A stretch of 64,000 nucleotides of DNA from Candidatus Cybelea sp. Lineage in GTDB: Bacteria > Vulcanimicrobiota > Vulcanimicrobiia > Vulcanimicrobiales > Vulcanimicrobiaceae. Shown piece by piece: positions 20,489-29,141 of this stretch (position 1 is its first letter; each line of letters starts with the position of its first letter). The position numbers were made by a program, and so were the translations under genes. The notes under the pieces are model-generated. The model made no database searches. It was not told the origin of the DNA and saw nothing but the letters and a program-made list of their open reading frames with translations. The stretch lies in assembly GCA_036489315.1 (NCBI GenBank), contig DASXFZ010000013.1:59943-123942 (forward strand). Direction: 5' to 3'.

Positions 20489-21502
20489 GTGAGCGGCGCG
20501 CGTGTCGGACTCGATGCACGGCAAACGCGTCAGCTCTCGGCCGGGATGAAAGCCTACGTGCGCGAGCTGGTTGCGCGGCTGCCTCGAGTGGCACCGCAGT
20601 ACGAGTACGTGCCGTTTACTCTCGGCAGCAACTTCGGCTGGGACGAGCAGATCCGGCTGCCGCGTGCGATGAAACGAGCGCGCCTCGATCTGGCGCACTT
20701 CCTCGCACTCTACGTGCCCGTCGTCGTGCCGGTGCGCTTCGTCGTGACGATCCACGATCTGATTCACCTTCGCTTTCCGCACCACTTCAAAGCGAAGGTG
20801 CGGCCCTATTACGAGACGGTCGTGCGCTGGACGTGTGCGCGGGCCGCGCGCGTCATCACCGACGACGAGCGAACGGTCGAGGACCTAGTGGAGCTTCTCG
20901 GCGTAAAGCGTGAGAAGATCCGAGTCATCCCGCTGGGCGTGTCCGAGCCGTTTTTCGAACCGCGCGCACCGTTTAGGGGACCGCGGCCGTACGTGCTGTA
21001 CGTGGGCAACCACCGCGCGCACAAGGACCTGGCAACCCTGTTCGAGGCGTGGTCGACGCTGCCGCCGGGGCTCGAGGTCGATCTGTACGTGACCGGTCCC
21101 GACGATTTCGGCGGAGATCTGCAGCGGCGCAGCGCGCCGAACCGTTCGATCGTCGCGTTAGGCGATGTCCCCGAGGAGCGTCTTGCAGCGTATTACGCCG
21201 GCGCGCGGGTACTGGTCTCACCCTCGCTGCGCGAAGGCTTCGGCCTTCCCGTGCTCGAGGCGATGGCCGCCGGCTGTCCGGTCATCGCCTGCGCCGATTC
21301 GGTGCCGCGCGTCGTCGAAGCGGCAGCCCGGACGTTTCCGGCGCGCGATTCGCTCCGGCTGGCCGGGCTGCTCGAAAGCATGCTCGTCAACCAGGGTGAG
21401 CGTGAGCGGTCGGTCAACGTAGGCCTAGAAACCGCACGCCGGCTGACCTGGGACTACTGTGCCCGGGCGACGGCGGGCGTCTATCGGGAGGTGCTGGAGT
21501 AA
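20489..21502 (+). CDS. family 4-type glycosyltransferase
   Basis: A GT-B glycosyltransferase (337 aa). The acceptor half includes FVVTIHDLIHL; the donor half has PYVLYVGNHRAHKDL and the E-x7-E motif EGFGLPVLE before AMAAGCPVI. It probably transfers a hexose to a lipid-linked or polysaccharide acceptor. I chose GTG at 20489 with GAGG just upstream; the open frame extends to 20402 without family similarity. Directly after the GT2 gene. Confidence 0.9.
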   Translation: MSGARVGLDARQTRQLSAGMKAYVRELVARLPRVAPQYEYVPFTLGSNFGWDEQIRLPRAMKRARLDLAHFLALYVPVVVPVRFVVTIHDLIHLRFPHHFKAKVRPYYETVVRWTCARAARVITDDERTVEDLVELLGVKREKIRVIPLGVSEPFFEPRAPFRGPRPYVLYVGNHRAHKDLATLFEAWSTLPPGLEVDLYVTGPDDFGGDLQRRSAPNRSIVALGDVPEERLAAYYAGARVLVSPSLREGFGLPVLEAMAAGCPVIACADSVPRVVEAAARTFPARDSLRLAGLLESMLVNQGERERSVNVGLETARRLTWDYCARATAGVYREVLE

Positions 21503-21503
21503 C

Positions 21504-23021
21504 GTGAGATGGAGCCCTTTGACCGCGCTGCGGACAGGCTCCGTGCTGTTGCTGCTGTTGGTAGCGGCCGCTTCGCCTGCGCCCAAATCGCAAACGAAGG
21601 CACCGATCGGCATCGTCATCAACGGCGACGTCCTTTCGATCGATCCGCCGCCGCGATTCGAGCGAAATCTGCTCTACGTTCCCGTCCGGCGAACGATGGA
21701 GGCGCTCGGCCTCGCCTTCAACCGGTTCGGGAATCACATTACGACGCAGGTCGGCGCAAAGAGCGTAACGCTCACGCTCGGCAGCCGCGTGGCCCGCGTC
21801 GACACCAACGACGTTCTGCTCGAAGGGCCGCTCCTCGAGATCAAAGACGTGCTCTACGTGCCTCTGCGATTCTTTACCGACGTGCTCGGCGCGCAAGCGC
21901 AGTACGATCGCCGGCGCAACAACGTGAGCATCGTCGCGCAGCTCGTTGGGCGTTCGACCAACGGCCTCGTTCCGGTGGCCGGCGGTTTCGCCCGCTTCGG
22001 CACGGTCGTAGCCGTCGACGTGCTCTCCGATCCGCCGACGATTACCCTCGGCTCCAACGGCAGCGTCAAGACGATTCCGGTCGGCGCCAACGCCGCGATC
22101 GACGTCGAGGACGTCAACGTCGGGGTAACGACGCCCGGTGAGCTCGGAGATATTCGTCCCGGCGACTTCGCGCGCGTCGAGATGCAGAAGGACGGGCGGG
22201 TGCAGCGAGTCGTCGACGAGTACGGCTCGCGCAACGGGCACATCATCGCGATCGGCTCGGGGCAGTTCGTGCTCGACGACGGACAGGTGATTTCGGCCGG
22301 GCGCACGACCGAAATCTCGCTCAACGGCAAGGCCGCCTCGTTCACCGATCTGCTGCCGCACGATCAGGTCAGCGTGCGCTACAACGTCGAGACCAACGAG
22401 GTGCGCTCGGTGCTGGCATCGCGGAAGGTCGTCACCGCCGCACAGCGCCTGCAGATCTCGAACGTGCAAGCGCAACCCGACCGTCCGCTGCGCGCCGGCG
22501 ACACGATTCGCGTCGAGCTGCACGGAACGCCGGGCGCCTCAGGAACGTTCGATATCGGATCGGACGTTACGAATCAAATGATGCGGGAGAGCCCCAGCGG
22601 CGTCTATACGGGCAGCTACGTCATTCCGCGCGGCGCAAACTTCGATGACGTCGCGCTGATCGGCCGCCTCTCCTTGGGCGATGAGATTGCGCAGGCGGCG
22701 GCCCCGCAGACGGTCTCTGCTTCGGGGACGCCGCCGGGCATCTCCGATTTCGCCCCCGACTCCAACGCGACGATCAATACGAATCGCCCGGCGGTCTATG
22801 CGAGCTTCGCGGCCGACGCCGTTCCGGTCAACCCGGGCAGCGCGATCCTCTGGATCAACGGTCGAGACGTAACCTCCGAATGCGTGCGCACCGAGCAGTT
22901 CATCCAGTATTTGCCCTCGTATGCCTATCCCAACGGGCTCGTGCGAGTGGTCGTAAAAGTATCGGACTTGGCCGGCAATACCACGACGAAGTCGTGGAGC
23001 TTTACGATTCGAGGACGCTGA
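21504..23021 (+). CDS. secreted copper-amine-oxidase-N (stalk) domain protein
   Basis: A 505-residue exported protein. Signal peptide at 1-24; a stalk domain at about 30-150 (LLYVPVRRTMEALGL, later VLYVPLRFFTDVLGA); a beta-rich middle; and a C-terminal Big-like or E-set region (residues about 400-505) ending KSWSFTIRGR. It shares the stalk domain with the two proteins at 4157 and 5681 but has no barrel. The GTG start at 21504 follows GGAG. It precedes the HIT gene with no gap. Confidence 0.8.
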   Translation: MRWSPLTALRTGSVLLLLLVAAASPAPKSQTKAPIGIVINGDVLSIDPPPRFERNLLYVPVRRTMEALGLAFNRFGNHITTQVGAKSVTLTLGSRVARVDTNDVLLEGPLLEIKDVLYVPLRFFTDVLGAQAQYDRRRNNVSIVAQLVGRSTNGLVPVAGGFARFGTVVAVDVLSDPPTITLGSNGSVKTIPVGANAAIDVEDVNVGVTTPGELGDIRPGDFARVEMQKDGRVQRVVDEYGSRNGHIIAIGSGQFVLDDGQVISAGRTTEISLNGKAASFTDLLPHDQVSVRYNVETNEVRSVLASRKVVTAAQRLQISNVQAQPDRPLRAGDTIRVELHGTPGASGTFDIGSDVTNQMMRESPSGVYTGSYVIPRGANFDDVALIGRLSLGDEIAQAAAPQTVSASGTPPGISDFAPDSNATINTNRPAVYASFAADAVPVNPGSAILWINGRDVTSECVRTEQFIQYLPSYAYPNGLVRVVVKVSDLAGNTTTKSWSFTIRGR

Positions 23022-23360
23022 ATGAACGATTGCGTTTTCTGTCGCATCGCCGCAGGCGAGATTCCTGCGAAGGTCCTATATCGTGACGAGGATGTGCTTG
23101 CGATCGAAGATCTCAATCCGCAGGCGCCCTCGCACTTGCTCGTGATGCCCGTTGCGCACTATGCGACGATCCGCGAACTCTCCGCCGATACCGGTCTTGC
23201 CGCGCGCTTGCTCGCGGTCGCTTCGGATCTAGGTGCCGAACGCGGCGGCGAACGCGGCTACCGGCTCGTCATCAATACCGGCCCCGACGGCGGCCAGACG
23301 GTCGGGCACGTTCACGTTCACGTCCTCTCCGGACGCGAGATGACGTGGCCGCCCGGCTAG
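23022..23360 (+). CDS. HIT family nucleotide hydrolase
   Basis: A 112-residue histidine-triad protein with the HVHVHVL motif near the C-terminus and CVFCRIAAGEIP at the start, where the CxxC may bind zinc. Relatives cleave AMP from adenosine 5'-phosphoramidates or dinucleotides. The ATG directly follows the preceding stop codon. Confidence 0.93.
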   Translation: MNDCVFCRIAAGEIPAKVLYRDEDVLAIEDLNPQAPSHLLVMPVAHYATIRELSADTGLAARLLAVASDLGAERGGERGYRLVINTGPDGGQTVGHVHVHVLSGREMTWPPG

Positions 23361-23415
23361 GCGGCGCGCTCCGCGGCGTTGACGCTGTCGCGGCCCTATG
23401 CTACGCTACGTCGGC

Positions 23416-23437
23416 GGCCCTTCGGGGCCTAATTTTT
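23416..23437 (+). terminator. small terminator before rpsU
   Basis: GGCCC-TTCG-GGGCC with the stable UUCG loop is followed by TAATTTTT. It should end the transcript of the HIT gene. A possible promoter (TTGACG, 17 bases, TACGCT) ends just before it at about 23407, in which case the hairpin could act as an attenuator for rpsU. Confidence 0.7.
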
Positions 23438-23478
23438 CGTGCCTATTGTGGGCATGCCGAGAGGGGGTCGTCAAAAGA

Positions 23479-23649
23479 ATGGAAGTTCGCATCGCTCCGG
23501 GGGAGACCATCGAGAGCGCTTTGCGTCGTTTCAAGAAGGCTACCCAGAAGGCCGGCATCCTTGCCGAGGCGCGCAAGCACGAGCACTACGAAAAGCCTAG
23601 CGTTCGCCGCAAGAAGAAGTCCGCCGCGGCTCGTAAGCGCCGCGCGTAG
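23479..23649 (+). CDS. rpsU: 30S ribosomal protein S21
   Basis: S21 (56 aa): [20 protein letters not shown], the usual [10 protein letters not shown] stretch and a basic tail. The ATG at 23479 was chosen by family alignment; the frame is open to 23398. It begins a long run of same-direction genes, with yqeY 19 bases on, as in Bacillus. Confidence 0.95.
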   Translation: MEVRIAPGETIESALRRFKKATQKAGILAEARKHEHYEKPSVRRKKKSAAARKRRA

Positions 23650-23668
23650 CGCGTAGGCTCGTTCGCCA

Positions 23669-24115
23669 ATGGGAGTTCTCAAGGACCGCATCGCCGCCGA
23701 TTTAAAGGAGGCGATGCGAGCGCGCGACCAGCTGCGCCTCGATACGCTGCGATCGGCGCTCTCCGGCTTTATCTACAAGCGCTCGGAGAGCGGCACAGAG
23801 ATATCGGACAACGACGAGCTGGAGGTCGTCCGCCGCCTCGTCAAACAGCGCAGCGACTCGGAGGCCGAGTTCGAACGCGCCGGCCGTCCGGAACTGGCCG
23901 ATAAGGAGCGGCGGGAGCGCGAGATTCTTTTGGCTTACCTGCCGGCGCAACGCTCGGCCGCCGAGATCCGCGAGATCGTGCAGAGCGTTTTGGGCGAGCT
24001 GCCGGAGGCTTCGCGCAACATGGGTGCCGTGATGAAGGTCGTGATGCCGCAGCTGCGCGAGGTCGCCGACGGCAATCTCGTCCGTCAAATCGTCACCGAA
24101 GAACTGGCCTCGTAA
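23669..24115 (+). CDS. yqeY: GatB/YqeY domain protein
   Basis: A 148-residue YqeY protein, mostly helical, related to the tRNA-binding tail of GatB. Conserved stretches are RLDTLRSALS, EREILLAYLP and GAVMKVVMPQL. The precise role is not settled; it lies next to rpsU in many bacteria, as here. Confidence 0.92.
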   Translation: MGVLKDRIAADLKEAMRARDQLRLDTLRSALSGFIYKRSESGTEISDNDELEVVRRLVKQRSDSEAEFERAGRPELADKERREREILLAYLPAQRSAAEIREIVQSVLGELPEASRNMGAVMKVVMPQLREVADGNLVRQIVTEELAS

Positions 24116-24174
24116 GGATCGGCCGCCGCCTGCGGGCGGCGAAACTTCCGTCGCTTGCTCGAATACCTACAATC

Positions 24175-25494
24175 ATGAAGAACTCTCGCCTGCGCGCGGC
24201 TCTTTGGCTGGCGTGCATGCTGTGCGGCATCGCCGGGCCCGCCGCCGGCGCGATTACGATGGGCCGGCCGGTCGTCGTCATTCCGATCGAGGGAACGGTC
24301 GATGACGGCATGGCGCACCTGGTGGAGCGCTCGGTCAATGAAGCCAACCAATCCAACGCCCGCGCGATCGTCCTCTCGGTCAACAGCCCTGGTGGCCTCG
24401 TCAGTTCGGCCTTCCGGATTCGCGATGCGCTGCTCTCCGCCCAGGAGCCCGTCGACGCGTACGTCGCGGAACGCGCCTACTCGGCGGCGGCGCTGATCTC
24501 GCTCTCAGCCGGGCGCATCATCATGGCTCCGGGCGCTTCGATCGGCGCGGCGGAACCCGTCGAAGCGGGCGGGACCGTCCCCCCAAGCGACAAAGTGATC
24601 TCCGCACTCCGCGGCGAGTTCGAGTCGACGGCACAGCGCACGCATCACGACGCCAACCTCGCGGGCGCGATGGTCGACAAACAAGTGAATCTTCCGCGCT
24701 ACAAGCGCTCCGGCATGGTCCTGACGCTCAATACCGACGACGCGGTGCGTTCGGGTATCGCGGCGGGAACCGCGCCGAACCTCAACGCCGCGCTCTCGCA
24801 GCTCGGCCTCGCCGGCGCCCCCACCGTCACGCAGTCCTACACGTTCGCCGAGCAGCTCGTTCGCTTTGCGACCGATCCGGTCGTCAGCGGGCTCTTGCTG
24901 ACGCTGGGCATGCTGGGGCTTCTCATCGAGATGCAGACGCTCCACGGCATCGCCGGCGTTATCGGCGTCGGCGCATTCGCGCTCTTCTTCGGAACCCACG
25001 TCTATGCCGGCTTCTCCAATGAGCTCGTCATCGTGCTTGCGGTGCTGGGACTCATCGGAATTCTTTGGGAACTGCACGTCGTACCGGGGCATGGACTGCC
25101 GGGGATTCTCGGTGCCGGCGCGCTCTTGGTCGCCGTGCTGCTCGCGTTCGGTACGCCGTTTCTCTTCATCGGTCTGGAAACGATCGCGACCGCGATCGTG
25201 CTGACGGTCATCGCGTTCTCTATCACGGTCCGCGCGGTTCCCCAGAATGCCTGGGCGCATCGCTTGGCGCTCTCCGCAGCGCAAGGGCCGGAGTACGTCG
25301 CGAGCGCCGATTTCGGCGCGCTGCGCGGCCGATTCGGGACCGCGACGAGTTATCTGCGCCCGTCCGGCATCGCGTCGATCGACGGGCGTCGAGTCGACGT
25401 GCTGACCGCGGGAGAGTTCATCTCAGCTGGCACCCCCATCCGCGTCGTGCGCGTCGAGGGCGCACGCATTTTCGTCGAACCCGTCACTGCATAA
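24175..25494 (+). CDS. nfeD: NfeD-type membrane serine protease
   Basis: A 439-residue membrane protein. Signal peptide at 1-26; a ClpP-class protease domain (about 33-220) with the serine in AYSAAALISLSA and a lysine in DKQVNLP; then four or so membrane segments (about 235-350); and a C-terminal OB-fold NfeD domain. Long-form NfeD proteins act with flotillin/stomatin partners, and floA follows after 9 bases. Confidence 0.92.
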   Translation: MKNSRLRAALWLACMLCGIAGPAAGAITMGRPVVVIPIEGTVDDGMAHLVERSVNEANQSNARAIVLSVNSPGGLVSSAFRIRDALLSAQEPVDAYVAERAYSAAALISLSAGRIIMAPGASIGAAEPVEAGGTVPPSDKVISALRGEFESTAQRTHHDANLAGAMVDKQVNLPRYKRSGMVLTLNTDDAVRSGIAAGTAPNLNAALSQLGLAGAPTVTQSYTFAEQLVRFATDPVVSGLLLTLGMLGLLIEMQTLHGIAGVIGVGAFALFFGTHVYAGFSNELVIVLAVLGLIGILWELHVVPGHGLPGILGAGALLVAVLLAFGTPFLFIGLETIATAIVLTVIAFSITVRAVPQNAWAHRLALSAAQGPEYVASADFGALRGRFGTATSYLRPSGIASIDGRRVDVLTAGEFISAGTPIRVVRVEGARIFVEPVTA

Positions 25495-25503
25495 GGAGGC
25501 CCC

Positions 25504-26514
25504 ATGGTAGCCGTCAGCGGCGTCATCATCGTCCTTATCCTGCTCTTCGCGTTCTTCGCGTTCTTGTATTACTTTCCGATCGGGCTCTGGATTCGGACGA
25601 TTGCCGCGGGTGTTCCGCTCGGCATCATCGCGCTGGTCAGAATGCGTTTGATCGGAATCCCGCCGGGCGTCATAGTTACGAACTACGTTCGGGCGCGCAA
25701 AGCCGGCTTGGACCTCACCGTCGATCAGATGCAATCGCACTACCTTGCCGGCGGTAACGTCGAGAAGGTAACGCTGGCGATGATCGCCGCGCAGCGCGCG
25801 CAAATTCCCCTCGAATGGCAGCGCGCAGCCGCGATCGACTTGGCCGGCCGCGACGTGCTCGAGGCGCTGCAGACCTCGGTGAATCCGAAGGTCATCGAAA
25901 CGCCGATCTTTCAGGGCGTCGCTCAGAACGGCATTCAACTCAACGTCAAGGCGCGAATCACCGTGCGCAGCAATCTCGATCGCTACGTCGGCGGTGCGGG
26001 CGAACCGACGATCGTCGCACGCGTCGGCGAAGGCGTCGTTTCCGCGGTCGGCGCGGCGATCGACCACAAGGAAGTGCTCGAATATCCCGATCGCATCAGC
26101 AAGGCGGTGCTCGCCAAGGGCTTGGACGCCGGAACCGCTTTCGAGATCGTCTCGATCGACATCGCGGACGTCGACGTCGGCAAGAATATCGGCGCCGAAC
26201 TGCAGACGAGCCAAGCCGAAGCCGACCGCCGCATCGCTCAGGCGAAGGCCTCGGAGCGCCAGTACGCGGCCCAAGCGGCCGAACAAGAGCAGAAGGCCGA
26301 GACCCAGGCGATGCGCGCGAAGGTCGTCGAGGCGGAGGCATCCATTCCTCAAGCGATCGCCGAAGCGTTTCGCAACGGCAACCTCGGCGTCATGGACTAC
26401 TACCGCCTGAAGAATATCCAGGCCGATACGGAAATGCGTTCGTCGATCGGCGTCTCGACCGAAGCCGCGACCGACGCGCAGCAGCCGCCGATCCCCGGGC
26501 AGCCGTCGAAGTAA
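25504..26514 (+). CDS. floA: flotillin-like protein FloA
   Basis: A 336-residue SPFH protein with an N-terminal hairpin-like membrane segment (about 5-50). The conserved core [25 protein letters not shown] is split across residues 46-70, and a Glu/Ala coiled-coil region lies near 230-285. It organises membrane microdomains in Bacillus. Strong AAGGAGG before the ATG. Partner of the upstream nfeD gene. Confidence 0.94.
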   Translation: MVAVSGVIIVLILLFAFFAFLYYFPIGLWIRTIAAGVPLGIIALVRMRLIGIPPGVIVTNYVRARKAGLDLTVDQMQSHYLAGGNVEKVTLAMIAAQRAQIPLEWQRAAAIDLAGRDVLEALQTSVNPKVIETPIFQGVAQNGIQLNVKARITVRSNLDRYVGGAGEPTIVARVGEGVVSAVGAAIDHKEVLEYPDRISKAVLAKGLDAGTAFEIVSIDIADVDVGKNIGAELQTSQAEADRRIAQAKASERQYAAQAAEQEQKAETQAMRAKVVEAEASIPQAIAEAFRNGNLGVMDYYRLKNIQADTEMRSSIGVSTEAATDAQQPPIPGQPSK

Positions 26515-26540
26515 CGTCGGCGGCACGAGCGTAGGCGCAG

Positions 26541-26969
26541 ATGCGTGATATCGGGCTCTTCATTTGGGTCGGGATCCTGATCCTCGGGGTCGTCAGCAGC
26601 ATCGCCAGGAGCGCAAAGCGTCAACAGCAGGCCGCCCAGCAGGCGCCGGGGCCGCCGCCGGCCCCTGCCGCGGCGCAGCTAGTTCCGCCGGGCTCAAGCC
26701 CGCAGCAGGCGACTATCTTACGCGTGATGCAGGCGGTCGCCGCGCAACAGGGGCTCGCGCCCCCGCCGCCCCGGCCGGCGCGGCCCGCTCCCAAGCCGGC
26801 GCCTCCGCCGCCCCCTCCCCCACGCCCGCCGCAGCCCGTCCATCAGGTTGTCGAGCCCCCAATGGGAAAGCGGCGGCTCTTCGGCACCCAGCCGGAGCTG
26901 GTGCGCGCCGTCATCGCGGCCGAGGTGCTCGGCAAGCCAAAAGCCTTCAACGACGAATATCGTCTATAG
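26541..26969 (+). CDS. single-pass membrane protein with Pro-rich middle
   Basis: A 142-residue protein: one N-terminal membrane segment (residues 4-22), a Gln/Ala and then Pro-rich region (about 28-105), and a conserved-looking C-terminal patch PELVRAVIAAEVLGKPKAF. No family recognised. It occupies the place where yqfB-yqfD lie between floA and phoH in Bacillus. The Pro-rich part may be only a spacer. Confidence 0.65.
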   Translation: MRDIGLFIWVGILILGVVSSIARSAKRQQQAAQQAPGPPPAPAAAQLVPPGSSPQQATILRVMQAVAAQQGLAPPPPRPARPAPKPAPPPPPPPRPPQPVHQVVEPPMGKRRLFGTQPELVRAVIAAEVLGKPKAFNDEYRL

Positions 26970-26970
26970 T

Positions 26971-27915
26971 TTGACTCAGCGAGCGATCGATCTTCACGAA
27001 CTCTCCGACCGCGTTCGGCTCTTTGGAGAGTACGATCGCAATCTTTCGGCAATCGAATCGTCGCTCGACGTCGCCGTTCATGCCGACGGCGACCAGCTGC
27101 TGCTTGCCGGTGACGACGCGGCGGTTGCACGGGCGGAGCGCGTCGTGAAACGAGTGCTCGATGCGGCCGTGGGGGGTGCGCACATCACCCCTGACGACGT
27201 CAAGCTCGCGCTGACCGACACCGCCTCCCCTTCGGAAAGCAGCGCGCTCACGCAGACGCTGCTGCGTACGCATCGCGGCCGCGAAGTGCGCCCGCGCACG
27301 CCGGGGCAACGCGAGTTTATCCAGGCCATCGACCGATTCACGCTGACGTTCGGAATCGGGCCAGCCGGCACGGGAAAGACGTATCTTGCGATTGTGATGG
27401 CGGTGCGAGCGCTCAAGCGCCGTGAAGCCTCGCGCATCGTTCTTTCGCGCCCCGCGGTCGAGGCCGGCGAGCGCCTCGGTTTTCTGCCCGGGGATCTGCG
27501 GGAGAAGGTCGATCCGTATATGCGGCCGCTCTTCGATGCACTCGGCGACCTGCTCGACGACACGGTGGTGAATAAATACATGGAGCGCGGCACGCTCGAG
27601 GTCGCGCCGCTCGCGTATATGCGCGGCCGCACGCTCTCCGACGCATTCGTCATCCTCGACGAAGCGCAGAACGCGACGGACGATCAGCTGAAGATGTTCC
27701 TGACGCGATTGGGAAGCGGCTCGAAGATGGTCGTCACCGGCGACGTCACCCAGATCGACCTGCCCGGAGGGCAGCGCAGCGGGCTGCGCGCCGCGGCGAC
27801 GCGGCTGCGCGAAATCGACGACATCGGCGTCATCGAGATGGATGAAGCCGACGTCGTGCGCCATCCGCTGGTCGCCAAGATCGTCCACGCCTATGCAGCC
27901 GCACTGCCGCGGTGA
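26971..27915 (+). CDS. phoH: PhoH family ATPase
   Basis: A 314-residue PhoH protein. An N-terminal KH-like region precedes the ATPase core: Walker A GPAGTGKTYLA, then RPAVEAGERLGFLPGD, Walker B FVILDEAQN and the TGDVTQIDLP motif. PhoH proteins are thought to act in RNA metabolism, and its pairing with ybeY (overlap GTGA) is typical. TTG start at 26971, one base after the previous stop. Confidence 0.93.
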   Translation: MTQRAIDLHELSDRVRLFGEYDRNLSAIESSLDVAVHADGDQLLLAGDDAAVARAERVVKRVLDAAVGGAHITPDDVKLALTDTASPSESSALTQTLLRTHRGREVRPRTPGQREFIQAIDRFTLTFGIGPAGTGKTYLAIVMAVRALKRREASRIVLSRPAVEAGERLGFLPGDLREKVDPYMRPLFDALGDLLDDTVVNKYMERGTLEVAPLAYMRGRTLSDAFVILDEAQNATDDQLKMFLTRLGSGSKMVVTGDVTQIDLPGGQRSGLRAAATRLREIDDIGVIEMDEADVVRHPLVAKIVHAYAAALPR

Positions 27916-28367
27916 TCTACTACCGCAACGGCGTCCGCCGCAGCGGCGTCGACGGACGCGCGCTCGTGGCCACGGCGAAGCGCTTACTGGCGGCGATCGA
28001 CCAACGGGATTCGGCGATCTCGCTCACGCTGATCGGCGACCGCGCCATGCGCGAGCTCAACCGCGAATATCGTGAAAAAGACGCGCCGACCGACGTGCTG
28101 AGCTTTCCGATGGGGCAGGCGCCGGCTGCGGACGCCGAACGGCTCTTGGGCGACGTCGTGATCTCGGTCGACACGGCGGCGCGACAGGCGGCCGAGTACG
28201 ACGCGACGCTTCAGCGCGAACTCTACCGCCTGCTGATTCACGGGCTGCTGCACCTGCTCGGGCACGACCACGTGCTGGCCGCGGAGCGGCGAGCGATGGA
28301 GCGGGAGGAACGGCGGCTCGCGGCAGCGATTGCGCTGCCATGGCCCTACGATCCGGCTAAAGGCTGA
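27912..28367 (+). CDS. ybeY: endoribonuclease YbeY
   Basis: 16S rRNA maturation nuclease (151 aa). The three zinc-binding histidines are in HGLLHLLGHDH. PTDVLSFPM and GDVVIS are the other family motifs. The GTG overlaps the phoH stop by 4 bases. Confidence 0.95.
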   Translation: MIYYRNGVRRSGVDGRALVATAKRLLAAIDQRDSAISLTLIGDRAMRELNREYREKDAPTDVLSFPMGQAPAADAERLLGDVVISVDTAARQAAEYDATLQRELYRLLIHGLLHLLGHDHVLAAERRAMEREERRLAAAIALPWPYDPAKG

Positions 28368-29131
28368 TGCATCAACCCGTAGACGATCGCGCAAAGCGTG
28401 AGCCGCACTACCTGCCCGTCGACCGAAGCCGCTTCTTTCGATCGTTCCACCATGCGTTCGAAGGAATCATCTACGCGACGCGCACGCAGCCGAACATGCG
28501 CGTGCACTTCATCATCGCGGCGCTCGTGCTGCTCGCAACGCTCATCCTGCGCCTCGATCGCTTATACGTCATCGCGACGGTCGGACTCATCGCGCTCGTG
28601 CTCAGCCTGGAGCTGGTCAACACGGCGGTCGAGTCGATCGTCGACCTGCTGATCGCGACGCACCATCCGCTGGCGAAGAACGCGAAGGACGCCGCCGCCG
28701 GCGCCGTGCTGATCGCGGCCGTCGGCGCCGCGCTCGCCGGCTATCTCATCTTTTATCAGGGACTGATGAGCAGCGAGACGCGCGTCTTCGCGGCCGTGCA
28801 GGCCGTGCCGGCCAACGTCGCGCTGATCGCGCTGGCGGTCGTTGCAATCGTGACGATCTTCGCCAAGGCCTGGGTGGGCCGCGGATCCGCCTTGCAAGGG
28901 GGAGCCGTCTCGGGACACGCGGCATTAGCGTTTGCAGTGGCAACGATGCTCGCGTTCTTCTACCAGAAGCCGCTCGCCGCGATCCTCGGCTACTTCGTGG
29001 CGTTCTTGGTCGCTCAAAGCCGCGTCGAAGCGCGGATTCACGCCCCGTTCGAAGTCTTTTGGGGAGCCGTCCTCGGCACGCTCGCCGCTCTGGCGATCTA
29101 CGTGCTGGTGCGCCCCCACGTTATGCTATAA
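28367..29131 (+). CDS. fusion of DgkA-type undecaprenol/diacylglycerol kinase and PAP2-like phosphatase
   Basis: A 254-residue membrane protein. Residues about 20-130 are a DgkA-type kinase: TRTQPNMRVHFIIA, LELVNTAVESIVD and HPLAKNAKDAAAGAV. Residues about 140-254 look like a PAP2 phosphatase: SGHAALAFAVAT and then SRVEARIHAPFEV, matching the SGH and SRxxxxxHxxxD-type motifs, though the final acid is not obvious. Together they could interconvert a lipid alcohol and its phosphate. The stop overlaps a TATAAT for the next gene. Confidence 0.85.
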   Translation: MHQPVDDRAKREPHYLPVDRSRFFRSFHHAFEGIIYATRTQPNMRVHFIIAALVLLATLILRLDRLYVIATVGLIALVLSLELVNTAVESIVDLLIATHHPLAKNAKDAAAGAVLIAAVGAALAGYLIFYQGLMSSETRVFAAVQAVPANVALIALAVVAIVTIFAKAWVGRGSALQGGAVSGHAALAFAVATMLAFFYQKPLAAILGYFVAFLVAQSRVEARIHAPFEVFWGAVLGTLAALAIYVLVRPHVML

Positions 29132-29141
29132 TGGCGCCAAT

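Noticed and set aside
26640..26860. GC-rich direct repeats between floA and phoH
   Set aside because: They encode the Pro/Ala-rich spacer of a membrane protein and are low-complexity coding sequence.
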